Assembly: GCA_026707405.1 (NCBI GenBank)
Contig: JAPOWW010000004.1
Coordinates: forward strand, 124,001-188,000
Length of the DNA stretch: 64,000 nt
Source of the DNA: Chloroflexota bacterium
Lineage (GTDB): Bacteria > Chloroflexota > UBA11872 > VXNJ01
Direction of reading: 5' to 3'
Shown here: one piece after another, positions 33,814 through 42,258 of the stretch
How positions within the stretch are numbered: position 1 is the stretch's first letter
How the letters are laid out: the number at the start of each line of letters is the position of its first letter
Notes under the pieces: generated by a model
Databases searched by the model: none
Told to the model about the DNA's origin: nothing
What the model saw: only the letters and a program-made list of their open reading frames with translations
Program-made: the position numbers and the translations under genes

Positions 33814-34566
33814 CTAGTCGGCCATGTATCCGCCGTCGATGTCGAGCATCTCGGCGCTGATAAACCCGGCGTCCTCCGAGGCCAGGAAGGCTATCGCGTT
33901 GGCGACTTCCTCGGGTTTCGCAAGGCGCTTGAATGGATTGTCGTCGATCAGGATTTGCAGGACTTCGTCCGAAAACTGCTCGGCCATGCCCGTGTCGGTT
34001 ATCGAAGGGCACACACAATTGGCGGTCATGTTGAACTGAGCGAGATATCGGGCGAGATTCTTGGTCATGGCGAGCACGCCGCCCTTGGAAGCGCCGTAGT
34101 GCGTACCCGCCTGCAACCCGCCCTTCTTTCCGGCTATCGAGGCGAGGTTGACTATGCGGCCGTAGCCGCTCGCAACCATGCCCTCGATGACCGCCTGGGT
34201 AACGAGAAACGGCCCCTTGAGATTCACGTCCAGCATACGGTCCCATTGCTCCTCGGAGATCTGGAGGATGGTGCCTCTGCCGAGGATTCCGGCAGCGTTG
34301 ACCAGCACGTTGACCGGTCCCAGCTCGGATTCGATCTTCTCCGCCATGTCCACAACCTGGCCTCGGTTGGAGACATCCACCGCGATGGGGAGCGTGCGCG
34401 CGCCTGTCGAGGAGGCGACGGATTCGGCGGCGCGACTGACGGCGTCGCCGTTCAGATCCACCATCGCCACGTCCGCGCCGTCGCGGGCGAGACGTTCCGA
34501 AGTCGCAAAGCCAATGCCCCCGGCCGCTCCGGTAACCAGCGCCACTTTTCCTGACAGACCGCTCAT
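33814..34566 (-). CDS. Short-chain dehydrogenase/reductase (FabG-like)
   Basis: A classical SDR of 250 residues. The cofactor motif is TGAAGGIGFATS near residue 12, and the Asp at the end of strand 2 (VAMVDLNGD) favours NAD over NADP. NAAGIL follows, the catalytic Ser is in VNLASIAG and the Tyr-Lys pair in HYGASKGG. The C-terminus MLDIDGGYMAD is typical. ATG 34566 is preferred to the TTG one codon earlier. It is 44 bases upstream of the M20 gene and 99 bases downstream of rraA-like, all leftward, so a single operon for oxidation of a hydroxy compound is plausible. Confidence 0.92.
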   Translation of the reverse strand: MSGLSGKVALVTGAAGGIGFATSERLARDGADVAMVDLNGDAVSRAAESVASSTGARTLPIAVDVSNRGQVVDMAEKIESELGPVNVLVNAAGILGRGTILQISEEQWDRMLDVNLKGPFLVTQAVIEGMVASGYGRIVNLASIAGKKGGLQAGTHYGASKGGVLAMTKNLARYLAQFNMTANCVCPSITDTGMAEQFSDEVLQILIDDNPFKRLAKPEEVANAIAFLASEDAGFISAEMLDIDGGYMAD

Positions 34567-34665
34567 CAAGTGTTCCTTCCCTACTCTTTCGCTGTTATAG
34601 AAGAATATGGCACACGGGCTGAGTCTCGTTTTCCTTGGGCCTCCGGCCTGCGCCTCTTACGTGCG

Positions 34666-35379
34666 TTAGCCGCGCGTGGCTTCGCCCTTCTTCCATGACT
34701 CGTATTCGGCCAGGACCTCATCATTCGGCGGATATGCGCGGGTCGTGGAATAACCCTCGTCGCGGATCTTCATTCGAATGAACTCCTCGCGCCGTTCCGA
34801 CTCCGACCCGTCCTCGGCAATGTGGGCGGCGTGGACAGGAGGTACAACGACGACGCCGTCCTCGTCGGCGATGATGTAGTCGCCCGGCATCACGGTGCAG
34901 CCGCCGCAGCGTATAGGTATGTCGTACTCGTCTGGCCACAGGGAGCGGGAGCTGGCGGCTCCGTGGACGCCCTTGCTCCATACCGGCAGACCGACCTCTC
35001 GAATCTGGGCGCTGTCGCGAACGGCGCCGTCGACGACAACCGCCAGGGCGCCGCGATATTTCATGCGCTCGCAGAGGATGTCTCCGAGCGTTCCTGCGCC
35101 TAAGTACCCCCCGGCGTCGACAACGAGAATTTCGCCGGGGGCGATGGACTCGATCGCCAACCGCTGGGCATTGCTGCTGGGATGCTCCGGATCAGGTGCG
35201 ATGTCCTCACGCATCGGCAGGAACCGCAGAGTGCGGGCGCGGCCCACGACCGCCGCGCCGCTTGTCAGGGGCTTGATGCCTTCGAGAAAGGTGTTACGGA
35301 TTCCGAGCTTCAACAGCAGATGCGTCGCCGTCGGGCTGGAGACCATCGCGAGCTTCTTCAGGTCAACGTCGTCCGGCAT
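34666..35379 (-). CDS. RraA-like aldolase (4-hydroxy-4-methyl-2-oxoglutarate aldolase family)
   Basis: A 237-residue RraA-fold protein. The active-site region GAGTLGDILCERMKYRGA and VVVDGAVRDSAQI (around residues 100-125) contains the conserved Gly-Asp and the Arg-Asp pair that bind metal and pyruvate-like substrate. PGDYIIADEDGVVVVPP is the other family signature. Members cleave oxaloacetate or 4-hydroxy-4-methyl-2-oxoglutarate; those without the enzyme role act as RNase E inhibitors in enterics, which is not relevant without RNase E context. The start is ATG 35379 with GGAGG five bases upstream. Its neighbours are an SDR and a DUF1932 dehydrogenase, so a catabolic aldolase step is the better reading. 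Confidence 0.88.
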   Translation of the reverse strand: MPDDVDLKKLAMVSSPTATHLLLKLGIRNTFLEGIKPLTSGAAVVGRARTLRFLPMREDIAPDPEHPSSNAQRLAIESIAPGEILVVDAGGYLGAGTLGDILCERMKYRGALAVVVDGAVRDSAQIREVGLPVWSKGVHGAASSRSLWPDEYDIPIRCGGCTVMPGDYIIADEDGVVVVPPVHAAHIAEDGSESERREEFIRMKIRDEGYSTTRAYPPNDEVLAEYESWKKGEATRG

Positions 35380-35423
35380 GTTTCCTCCGGTGTTCATTTG
35401 CGGCCGTGAGTCGAAGCCTGATT

Positions 35424-36317
35424 TCAGGCTACGTTCTTGGGATGGACGGCGTCTATGGCGTCCGCGAGCAGTTTGATCGCGTCGTAGATTCCGGTGGCTT
35501 TGGAGCCGTCTTCATTTCCCATGTCCGAACCCGCGACGAGCCGAAAGACGTCGGCGGCTCCACGATGGAAGTCGGGGGTCACGTCGACGGACTCGAACGT
35601 CGCGGCTATCTCTTCCATTTCGCCGATCCAGCGGTAGGCAACGGACGGAAGCCTCGTTACCGATCGTTCGATTTGATCGAATGCGGGGCGCTGGCTGGCC
35701 AGGAGCTCGTCTCGGAGATCTTCGTAGACGCCCAAACGGATCGCCGCTACCAGGAGAGCGGTCTGCAAGGCGGTCGTGCCCTTGGTCATGGCCGCGTAAC
35801 ACATCTTGATGGCGGAGGCGCGTCCGCTCTCCCCGCCTACCTGGACTACCTCGATTCCTCGACCGTCGAGCTCGGCGAGCGTCGACGCGCCGGGTCCCGA
35901 CGTGTAGAAGCGGGGCGCGTATCCTTTGCGGGGCGGTCCGCCGATGATTCCGGCGTCGGCGAACGTGCCGCCGGCTTCGGTGACAAGCGGCTCGAGCGAG
36001 CCAGCGGTGTGCGGCGATACGGCATTGCAATCGGCGTAGGTGGGGCGGCCGCCGGATGCCGCTATGGCGCGAGCCACGCTCCGCACGACCTTTTCAGCTT
36101 CAGCCGGGACCAGGATCGAGAGGATGAGATCGGCGCTTCCGGCCAGCTCCTCCAGATCCGAAACTATGGAGAATCCGCACTCACTGGCGCGGCGTCGCGT
36201 TTGCTCGCTACGGTCTTCCAGGCAGGTTGTGACTTCCAGTCCACTCTCGCGAAGGACTTTGCCGACAGCCGCGCCCATCTCCCCAGGACTCAGTATGGCG
36301 ACCGTCTTTACCGACAT
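35424..36317 (-). CDS. NAD(P)-binding dehydrogenase with DUF1932 C-terminal domain
   Basis: A 297-residue protein related to beta-hydroxyacid and 6-phosphogluconate dehydrogenases. The Rossmann motif is VAILSPGEMGAAVGKVL at the N-terminus and DADCNAVSPHT-like text (YADCNAVSPHT) marks the substrate loop. The C-terminal helical domain carries GRASAIKMCYAAMTKG with the conserved Lys, as in DUF1932 proteins. The start is ATG 36317. Together with the RraA-like aldolase 44 bases downstream, such pairs recur in clusters for degradation of aromatic or branched acids; the exact substrate is unknown. It is the first gene of the leftward block. Confidence 0.86.
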   Translation of the reverse strand: MSVKTVAILSPGEMGAAVGKVLRESGLEVTTCLEDRSEQTRRRASECGFSIVSDLEELAGSADLILSILVPAEAEKVVRSVARAIAASGGRPTYADCNAVSPHTAGSLEPLVTEAGGTFADAGIIGGPPRKGYAPRFYTSGPGASTLAELDGRGIEVVQVGGESGRASAIKMCYAAMTKGTTALQTALLVAAIRLGVYEDLRDELLASQRPAFDQIERSVTRLPSVAYRWIGEMEEIAATFESVDVTPDFHRGAADVFRLVAGSDMGNEDGSKATGIYDAIKLLADAIDAVHPKNVA

Positions 36318-36499
36318 TCTCACGTCTCGATCAAGATTGGAACGAAATCCGCGGACGTATCCGCGTCCAGATTATGGCTTGAATGCGATTGTGGAGCCGA
36401 CTGTTTGCGGACAGTTTTCCGAGGACATGGCGCCTATGTCGGCTTTCGGAGAGTGCGGTTGGATATACATGGATTGATAGTTGAGTTGTTTTTAACTAC

Positions 36500-36549
36500 A
36501 CGACTGCTAGTAGTGTTAAATACGACTGTACTTCACATATAATACGACT
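36500..36549 (+). promoter_or_regulatory. Three ACGACT boxes at 22-bp spacing over the fic promoter
   Basis: ACGACT occurs at 36500, 36522 and 36544, exactly 22 bases apart, about two helical turns. The third directly abuts a perfect TATAAT (36538-36543). The region is much more AT-rich than its surroundings. This looks like the operator of a repressor that covers the promoter; the -35 (TTAAAT or nearby) is weak. Confidence 0.55.
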
Positions 36550-36578
36550 ACAGGACACTGTAAATAGAATTGTTCGAC

Positions 36579-37727
36579 ATGATTTTTCGTGCTCCATCGT
36601 TGGACGAGCAAGAACAAGCCGTCTGTGCTCGCGTGGATGAGTTGCGTGTGGCGCTGCGCGGTCAGGTCGCCGAGGGACCGCGCTGGACTGGGCTGCTAAG
36701 GCGAGTGTCGGCCGCACGGGCTATTCGAGCGTCCAACAGCATAGAAGGGCTTGATGTCACACTTGACGACGCCATGGCGGCGGTCGGCGGCGGCGACCCG
36801 CTGGATGCGCCTGAGGACGCGTGGGCCGCGATCCGAGGCTACCAAGAGGCCATGAAGTTCATTTTGCAACTCGCCGATGATCCACACTTTGCGTATGACC
36901 CATCGCTGATCAAGAGCTTGCACTACATGATGATGCAGTACGACCTAAGCAAAACCCCCGGACTATGGCGGTCGGGCGTCATGTACGTATACGACGAGCG
37001 GACAGAAGAAATGGTTTACGAGGCCCCCGACGCCATTGCGGTTCCCAGGCTCGTGGATGAGTTGGTTGCAGAGCTTCAGGATCAAGACAACGCCGTTCCA
37101 GCGATAGTCCGGGGCGCAATGACCCATCTCAACCTGGTGATGATCCATCCCTTCAGAGACGGCAACGGCCGGATGGGACGCGCGCTCCAGACGCTTGTAC
37201 TTGTACGCGAAGGCGTACTCTCGCCAGCATTCGCGAGTATCGAGGAATATCTGGGCCGGTACACGGATGCCTACTATGCGGTGCTGGCCGAAGTGGGCGG
37301 GGGCGTCTGGCAGCCTTCGCGAGACACTCGTCCATGGATCCGATTCGTGCTGACCGCGCACTATCACCAGGCTCGTACGCTGCTGCGCCGCACTGACGAG
37401 GCGCAACGCCGCAGTGATAGGCTCGATCAGGAACTGGCGATCCGGCGTCTGCCGGAACGGTCTCTGGGCGCTCTTTGGGACGCAGCACTGGGCTTGCGGG
37501 TAAACAATACGACGTATCGTAATTTCGCTGACGTGAGTCTGGCGGTGGCCGGACGCGATCTGAAGGCTCTGAGTGACGGGGGACTGCTGGAGGCGCGGGG
37601 ACAGGCGCGTGGACGTTACTACGAGGCCTCGGAAAAGCTCAAAGCTCTGGAATTTTCAATTCGGCGCGATCGAAGGCCTATTCCCGATCCATTTGCAACT
37701 GGCGCAGACAGCGCCGGGGCGGGTTGA
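36579..37727 (+). CDS. Fic-domain protein (AMP transferase family, self-inhibited type)
   Basis: A 382-residue Fic protein that would transfer AMP, or another phosphate-linked group, to a protein hydroxyl. The catalytic loop is complete as HPFRDGNGRMGR (~190-201). An N-terminal inhibitory helix is present as SNSIEG (~53-58), which fits the S/T-x-x-x-E-G/N motif of class II Fic proteins, so no separate antitoxin is needed. A DNA-binding-like winged helix probably follows at the C-terminus (VNNTTYRNFADVSLAVAGRDLKAL is split here as NNTTYRNFADVSLAVAG and DLKALSDGGLL). ATG 36579 is used; TTG 36570 is possible. There is no ribosome site, and three spaced boxes overlap the promoter, so autoregulation is likely. 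Confidence 0.88.
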   Translation: MIFRAPSLDEQEQAVCARVDELRVALRGQVAEGPRWTGLLRRVSAARAIRASNSIEGLDVTLDDAMAAVGGGDPLDAPEDAWAAIRGYQEAMKFILQLADDPHFAYDPSLIKSLHYMMMQYDLSKTPGLWRSGVMYVYDERTEEMVYEAPDAIAVPRLVDELVAELQDQDNAVPAIVRGAMTHLNLVMIHPFRDGNGRMGRALQTLVLVREGVLSPAFASIEEYLGRYTDAYYAVLAEVGGGVWQPSRDTRPWIRFVLTAHYHQARTLLRRTDEAQRRSDRLDQELAIRRLPERSLGALWDAALGLRVNNTTYRNFADVSLAVAGRDLKALSDGGLLEARGQARGRYYEASEKLKALEFSIRRDRRPIPDPFATGADSAGAG

Positions 37728-37874
37728 GCGATGGGCACTTCGCGGGCCGAGCTTGGGTTAGGATTCTGCGGGACCGTGGTTTTTCGGGTGCTGGAATGTA
37801 TTGTCGCTCAAACTCGGGAGACTTGATTCCGATGCCCGAAAACCGGGATTTGCGGTCAGACTAGCGAGCGGGCG

Positions 37875-39257
37875 ATGGCAACGGACCGACCTAACGTTAT
37901 CTTCATTCTCACCGACGATCAGGGGGTCTGGGCGGCTGGATGCTACGGGAATCCGGAAATCCGAACGCCGAACATCGACCGCCTGGCCGCGCGCGGGATG
38001 CGGTTCGAGAATTTCTTCGTGGCCTCTCCGGTCTGCTCTCCGAGCCGCGCTTCGTTTCTGACGGGCCGGATGCCTTCGCAACACGGCGTGCACGACTGGA
38101 TTCGCGGGGGAAACGTCGGACGCGATTCGATCAGGTATCTGCAAGACGAAGTCGCGTATACCGACGTTCTGGCCGCCAACGGCTGGAAGTGCGGCATAAG
38201 CGGCAAGTGGCATCTGGGCGACAGCGAGATAGCTCAGCATGGCTTCGATCATTGGTACGTCCATCAGTTCGGCGGGGGGCGGTACAACGATCCGCCGATG
38301 ATCAGGGACGGCGAGGCGATTGTCGATTCAGGCTACGTCACAAACCTGATCACCGACGACGCCTTGCAATTCCTGGATTCCCACGGCGCGGGCGGCGCCC
38401 CGTTCTACCTCAGCGTGCACTACACCGCGCCGCACAGCCCGTGGACGGGTCATCCCCAGGACATCGTGGACTCGTACGACGGATGCGCGTTCGAGTCGTG
38501 TCCGCAAGAGCCGCGCCATCCGTGGGCGATCAGTCTGACCGACCAGTGTCTCGGTGACAGGGAGATGCTTAAGGGCTATTTCGCGGCGGTCACGGCGATG
38601 GACGCCGACGTTGGGAGGATTCTCGACAAGCTCGATGAGCTTGGGATTAGCGAGAGCACGCTTGTCGTCTTCACCAGCGACAACGGGTTTAGCTGCGGAC
38701 ACCACGGTTTCTGGGGCAAGGGTAACGGCACCTGGCCGCTGAACATGTACGAGAACTCGATCAAGGTCCCGTTCATCGCCAGCCATCCCGGCGTGATCCC
38801 GGAGGGAGCCGTCGAGTCCGCTCTGGTGAGCGCCTGCGACTTCATGCCGACGCTGCTTGACTACCTGGGGTTGCCTTTGCCCGAAAGCGTGAATCTTCCG
38901 GGCGAGAGCTTCAGCTGCCTGTTGCGCCGGAACGGCGGCTCAGGGCGGGAGAGCGTGGTGATTTATGACGAGTACGGCTCTACGCGGATGATCCGAACTC
39001 ACGACTGGAAGTACGTCCATCGCTATCCGGACGGCCCGAACGAGCTATTCGACCTGACGAACGATCCGGACGAACGCCGCAACCTGATCGACGAGCCGGG
39101 GCAAGCCGCGCGGGTGGCGGAGATGAAGGGGCGGCTAGAGGAGTGGTTCGACGCCTACGCAGTCCCCGACATGGACGGGCGAGGCCGCGGCGTGCAGGGG
39201 GGCGGTCAGCTAACGCGGCTAGGCGCGCCGGGGCCGGAGTTTACCGAGCACAGCTAG
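37875..39257 (+). CDS. Type I sulfatase (arylsulfatase family)
   Basis: A 460-residue sulfatase that removes sulfate esters. The N-terminus NVIFILTDDQG holds the two Asp that bind calcium, and the formylglycine site is CSPSR near residue 54, as in enzymes matured by the formylglycine-generating or anaerobic sulfatase-maturating enzyme. GKWHLGD and FTSDNGFSCGHHGFWGKG supply the other metal and sulfate ligands. It lacks a signal peptide, so it is probably cytoplasmic and acts on imported sulfated sugars. It stands alone between fic and a DegT gene. Marine polysaccharides or host glycans are the likely source. Confidence 0.92.
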   Translation: MATDRPNVIFILTDDQGVWAAGCYGNPEIRTPNIDRLAARGMRFENFFVASPVCSPSRASFLTGRMPSQHGVHDWIRGGNVGRDSIRYLQDEVAYTDVLAANGWKCGISGKWHLGDSEIAQHGFDHWYVHQFGGGRYNDPPMIRDGEAIVDSGYVTNLITDDALQFLDSHGAGGAPFYLSVHYTAPHSPWTGHPQDIVDSYDGCAFESCPQEPRHPWAISLTDQCLGDREMLKGYFAAVTAMDADVGRILDKLDELGISESTLVVFTSDNGFSCGHHGFWGKGNGTWPLNMYENSIKVPFIASHPGVIPEGAVESALVSACDFMPTLLDYLGLPLPESVNLPGESFSCLLRRNGGSGRESVVIYDEYGSTRMIRTHDWKYVHRYPDGPNELFDLTNDPDERRNLIDEPGQAARVAEMKGRLEEWFDAYAVPDMDGRGRGVQGGGQLTRLGAPGPEFTEHS

Positions 39258-39346
39258 CGACGTGCGGCGTTATAAGGTCGAGTCCGCCCTTGGTCCTCTG
39301 GATTCCTGATCAACTCGGCAATGACGCTGTAAGAGTCTGAGGCCGC

Positions 39347-40600
39347 CTAGACTGCGGCGACTTCGAGCAGCTCGGCGACGTTGCTTCGGACCTTGTCGAC
39401 GGCGGAGATTACGTCGTCGACGTCAGACCTCGGTCCGAGGAACACGTTGCTCGGCAGGGTCAGCGACTCTTCCTTGCACAAGCGTTCGGTCACAGGGGTC
39501 TCGATGGTGGAGTATTCGACGGACCCCTTGTAGCAGCCGGAAGCGAACGGATGCCCGCCGGGCATCGAGTCGGGTATGTCGGCCATAAGCGGATAGTCCT
39601 GCAACGGCCTCGCGTAGCCCATGCCAAGAGGTATGCCTTCGGCGTTCATGGCTTCGACGAACGTCTCGCGGGGAACACCTTCAAACTCGTCGCGCTTGTA
39701 CCGGAAGACATACTGGTAGACCGAATCTACCGTTACGTCGGGGTGACGCGGGACCGACCGGAAGCCGTCCATTTCGTCGAGGGCGTCGGACAGGTAGATG
39801 GAGTTCGACATTCGGACCCGGTTTTGCTCGTCCAGCCGCTTCAACTGATTTAGCAGCAGCGCGGCGGATATCTGACTCATGCGGTAGTTGCTTCCGAGAA
39901 CGGAGGTCTTGCCCTCGCGGTCGCCGGCGCCGGCCCACATCATGTGACGCGCGACTTCGGCGGCCTCGTCGTTGCTGGTTGTGACGAAACCGCCCTCGCC
40001 GGCGGTCAGGTTCTTGCTGGCCTGAAAGCTGAATCCGCCGGAGAAGCCTATCGAGCCGAGACCGCGGCCTCTCCAGGACGCGCCCCAGCCGTGACAGGAG
40101 TCCTCGACGACCTTAAGTCCGCGATTTTCGGCCAGCCTCAGCACGCCTTCCATATCGGCGGCGCGTCCGCCCCAGTGGACGGGCATTATCGCCGTGGTGT
40201 GCTCGGTGATCGCCCGCTCGGCGGAAGCAACGTCCATGTTGAACGTCTCTACTTCGACATCGCAGAAGACCGGGACCGCCCCGACATTCAGCACGCCGAG
40301 GGCGGTGGCTACGAAAGTGTACGACGGAATGACGACCTCATCTCCCGGAATGATGCCGGCGGCGCGCAAGGCCACCTGGAGAGCGGTGGTTCCGCCATTG
40401 ACGGCAATTCCGTGCCTGGCGCCCTGATGCGCGGCGAACGCCTGCTCGAATTCCTCTACGTTCGGTCCCGTGGTGGCGAACCACTTGCCGGAGAGAATGG
40501 TCTCGCGGACGACTTCCACGTCGGTCGGATCGCCGACCGGCCAGCGGTGAAACTCTCTGTCTCGAAGGGGATCGCCGCCGTTGATCGCTAAAGCGGGCAT
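39347..40600 (-). CDS. DegT/DnrJ/EryC1/StrS aminotransferase family protein
   Basis: PLP-dependent enzyme of 417 residues related to sugar aminotransferases and AHBA synthases. The N-terminus ALAINGGDPLRDREF is typical of the group. The nucleotide-sugar site GDEVVIPSYTFVATA and the internal-aldimine Lys in FSFQASKNLTAGEGG (~190) are intact. Members aminate a keto-sugar or make cyclitol amines. A second family member lies at 56347 with only moderate similarity. No nucleotide-sugar epimerase is adjacent, so the role may be in catabolism or modification of an imported sugar. A 200-base stretch without features precedes it. Confidence 0.9.
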   Translation of the reverse strand: MPALAINGGDPLRDREFHRWPVGDPTDVEVVRETILSGKWFATTGPNVEEFEQAFAAHQGARHGIAVNGGTTALQVALRAAGIIPGDEVVIPSYTFVATALGVLNVGAVPVFCDVEVETFNMDVASAERAITEHTTAIMPVHWGGRAADMEGVLRLAENRGLKVVEDSCHGWGASWRGRGLGSIGFSGGFSFQASKNLTAGEGGFVTTSNDEAAEVARHMMWAGAGDREGKTSVLGSNYRMSQISAALLLNQLKRLDEQNRVRMSNSIYLSDALDEMDGFRSVPRHPDVTVDSVYQYVFRYKRDEFEGVPRETFVEAMNAEGIPLGMGYARPLQDYPLMADIPDSMPGGHPFASGCYKGSVEYSTIETPVTERLCKEESLTLPSNVFLGPRSDVDDVISAVDKVRSNVAELLEVAAV

Positions 40601-40800
40601 TGGAAGCCTCCTATCGGCTGGACGCCCCGCAGGCTGATCGCCGAGTTTGCCATTCGCGCCGCCGAAGTCCTGATGCCTTGCGGGTCAGGTTGCACCCACA
40701 GATACGAAGCGGGCGAGCGCGCTTGTCAGAATCGTAGCACTTCCGGCACCCAAAAGGCGTTCGCGCAGCGGCCAAGCCGCGCCCTTTACCGCCAGCCAGC

Positions 40801-42123
40801 CTAGTCGAACAGGCTGCTAATCGCCGTCTGCGTCGCGGCTCGAATATTGTCGCCGCTGATCGGATCCCAGGCGGCTGGGTGTCCGTAGATCATAAACGCG
40901 GTTTCCACTTCGTAACCGCCGTGCTCGACAGCGCGCCGCGTTGGCGTATAGCCGAAGTTGCCGTTGCTCCATCCGGCGACCATCGTGCGGGGCGCCGGGC
41001 TGTCGGCTCTAATGCTGCGACCGTCCGCGGAAAAGAACTCCGACGGGGACGCGGCAATCGCCAGGTCGCCGATGCGTAGAACCTGGACCTCGATTTGCAC
41101 GCGGTCGCTCCAATTCTCGTCATTGAGCGTGGCTATCACCCGCTTGGCGTATTTCGTACCGCGCCATATATGGTCGAACTCATCCTCGGGTGAAGTCGCG
41201 GCTTTGGCCTCGGCCGCCTTTTCGTCGTACAGGCGGCGGGCTTCGCTTTCGGAGATGAGCTCGCGGTAGACAAGTTCTGTGTTGACGGTAGTGGCGTCTA
41301 CCGTTGTTGAGCCGGCGGCGGTCATGGAATCTAGGACAGCGACGGCATCGTTACCCAACCGGCCGCCGGTTCGCTCGGCAAGATCGAATCCCCGCAGGAT
41401 CGAAGTCGCGCCGCGAGGATTTATGTCGCCGCCGGCTCCGTTGATATAAATACATGGAGCGCCGGTTGCCGCTTCCACGACGGATCGAACGTAGCCGGGA
41501 TAGTCGGACGAGTAGTACGAGTCCCGGCTCGAGGTCGCGTGGCATCCGTAGTTGACGACCGTTCCAAGAAGCCCGCCGTGTTCGCCTTCGAACTGCGCTA
41601 CGACGACCGCTGGATCGACCTCATCGACGTGACCGTCGCACGGACCGTTGGGAGCTGCCACGGCGGAGCGGCGATTCCAGCCCGCGTAGGACTCACCCTC
41701 GCCTATTCGCAGATTCGCGGGAGCTGCGTTTGCCAAGGCGGCTCGCGCGACATTGACGACGCTGCCAGCCAGACATTCCATGTAAACCGGATCGACGTCA
41801 GGGACGTCGCCCATAACGTAAGGGATGATCCCGGTGCCGGGTCCGCAGTGCGTGTGGCTGCACGTGTACATCTGCGAGCCGGCAGACACTCCGCATTCGC
41901 GCTCGACCTCCGCTCGGGCTTGGTCGACCCACGTGACGGGCAGGCCGATCAGATCGAAGGCGAACAGTAGTACCGTCGAGCCGTTCGCGGACACCGCCAG
42001 GGCGTGAACATAGATCGGATCATGGGTTCCGACCGCGGTTGGAGGGCCTTGCCGCACGGCGAATCCGCTCATCGAGAGACCCGGATCGGGCGTGATGTCC
42101 TGAGCCGCGAACCCTGCGATCAT
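40801..42123 (-). CDS. Neutral ceramidase-like amidohydrolase domain protein
   Basis: A 440-residue protein matching the N-terminal domain of neutral/alkaline non-lysosomal ceramidases. It opens with AGFAAQDITPDPGLSMSGF. The zinc ligands appear as His in CSHTHCGPG (~90) and in VVNYGCHATSS (~195), and the catalytic-loop NGAGGDINPRG follows. Full-length ceramidases add a C-terminal Ig-like domain that is missing here, so this is the shorter bacterial type whose substrates are not well known. No signal peptide is visible. It is divergent from the Rieske protein gene, with 135 bases between them. Confidence 0.82.
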   Translation of the reverse strand: MIAGFAAQDITPDPGLSMSGFAVRQGPPTAVGTHDPIYVHALAVSANGSTVLLFAFDLIGLPVTWVDQARAEVERECGVSAGSQMYTCSHTHCGPGTGIIPYVMGDVPDVDPVYMECLAGSVVNVARAALANAAPANLRIGEGESYAGWNRRSAVAAPNGPCDGHVDEVDPAVVVAQFEGEHGGLLGTVVNYGCHATSSRDSYYSSDYPGYVRSVVEAATGAPCIYINGAGGDINPRGATSILRGFDLAERTGGRLGNDAVAVLDSMTAAGSTTVDATTVNTELVYRELISESEARRLYDEKAAEAKAATSPEDEFDHIWRGTKYAKRVIATLNDENWSDRVQIEVQVLRIGDLAIAASPSEFFSADGRSIRADSPAPRTMVAGWSNGNFGYTPTRRAVEHGGYEVETAFMIYGHPAAWDPISGDNIRAATQTAISSLFD

Positions 42124-42258
42124 CTCATCCCCCAGTAACCAATCCCCGCTCGGTTGCGTTTACATAGTTATCTAAATCGCCCGCAGTTGTCGACACGAAC
42201 CGGGGATTACGATTTCATAGACTTGCTTATGAGTAAGTGCAGTTCCGGGAGGGCGGAT

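Noticed and set aside
35406..36542. 378-codon plus-strand frame opposite the DUF1932 and related region
   Set aside because: Antisense shadow; no domain signature, while the minus-strand dehydrogenase motifs are clear.
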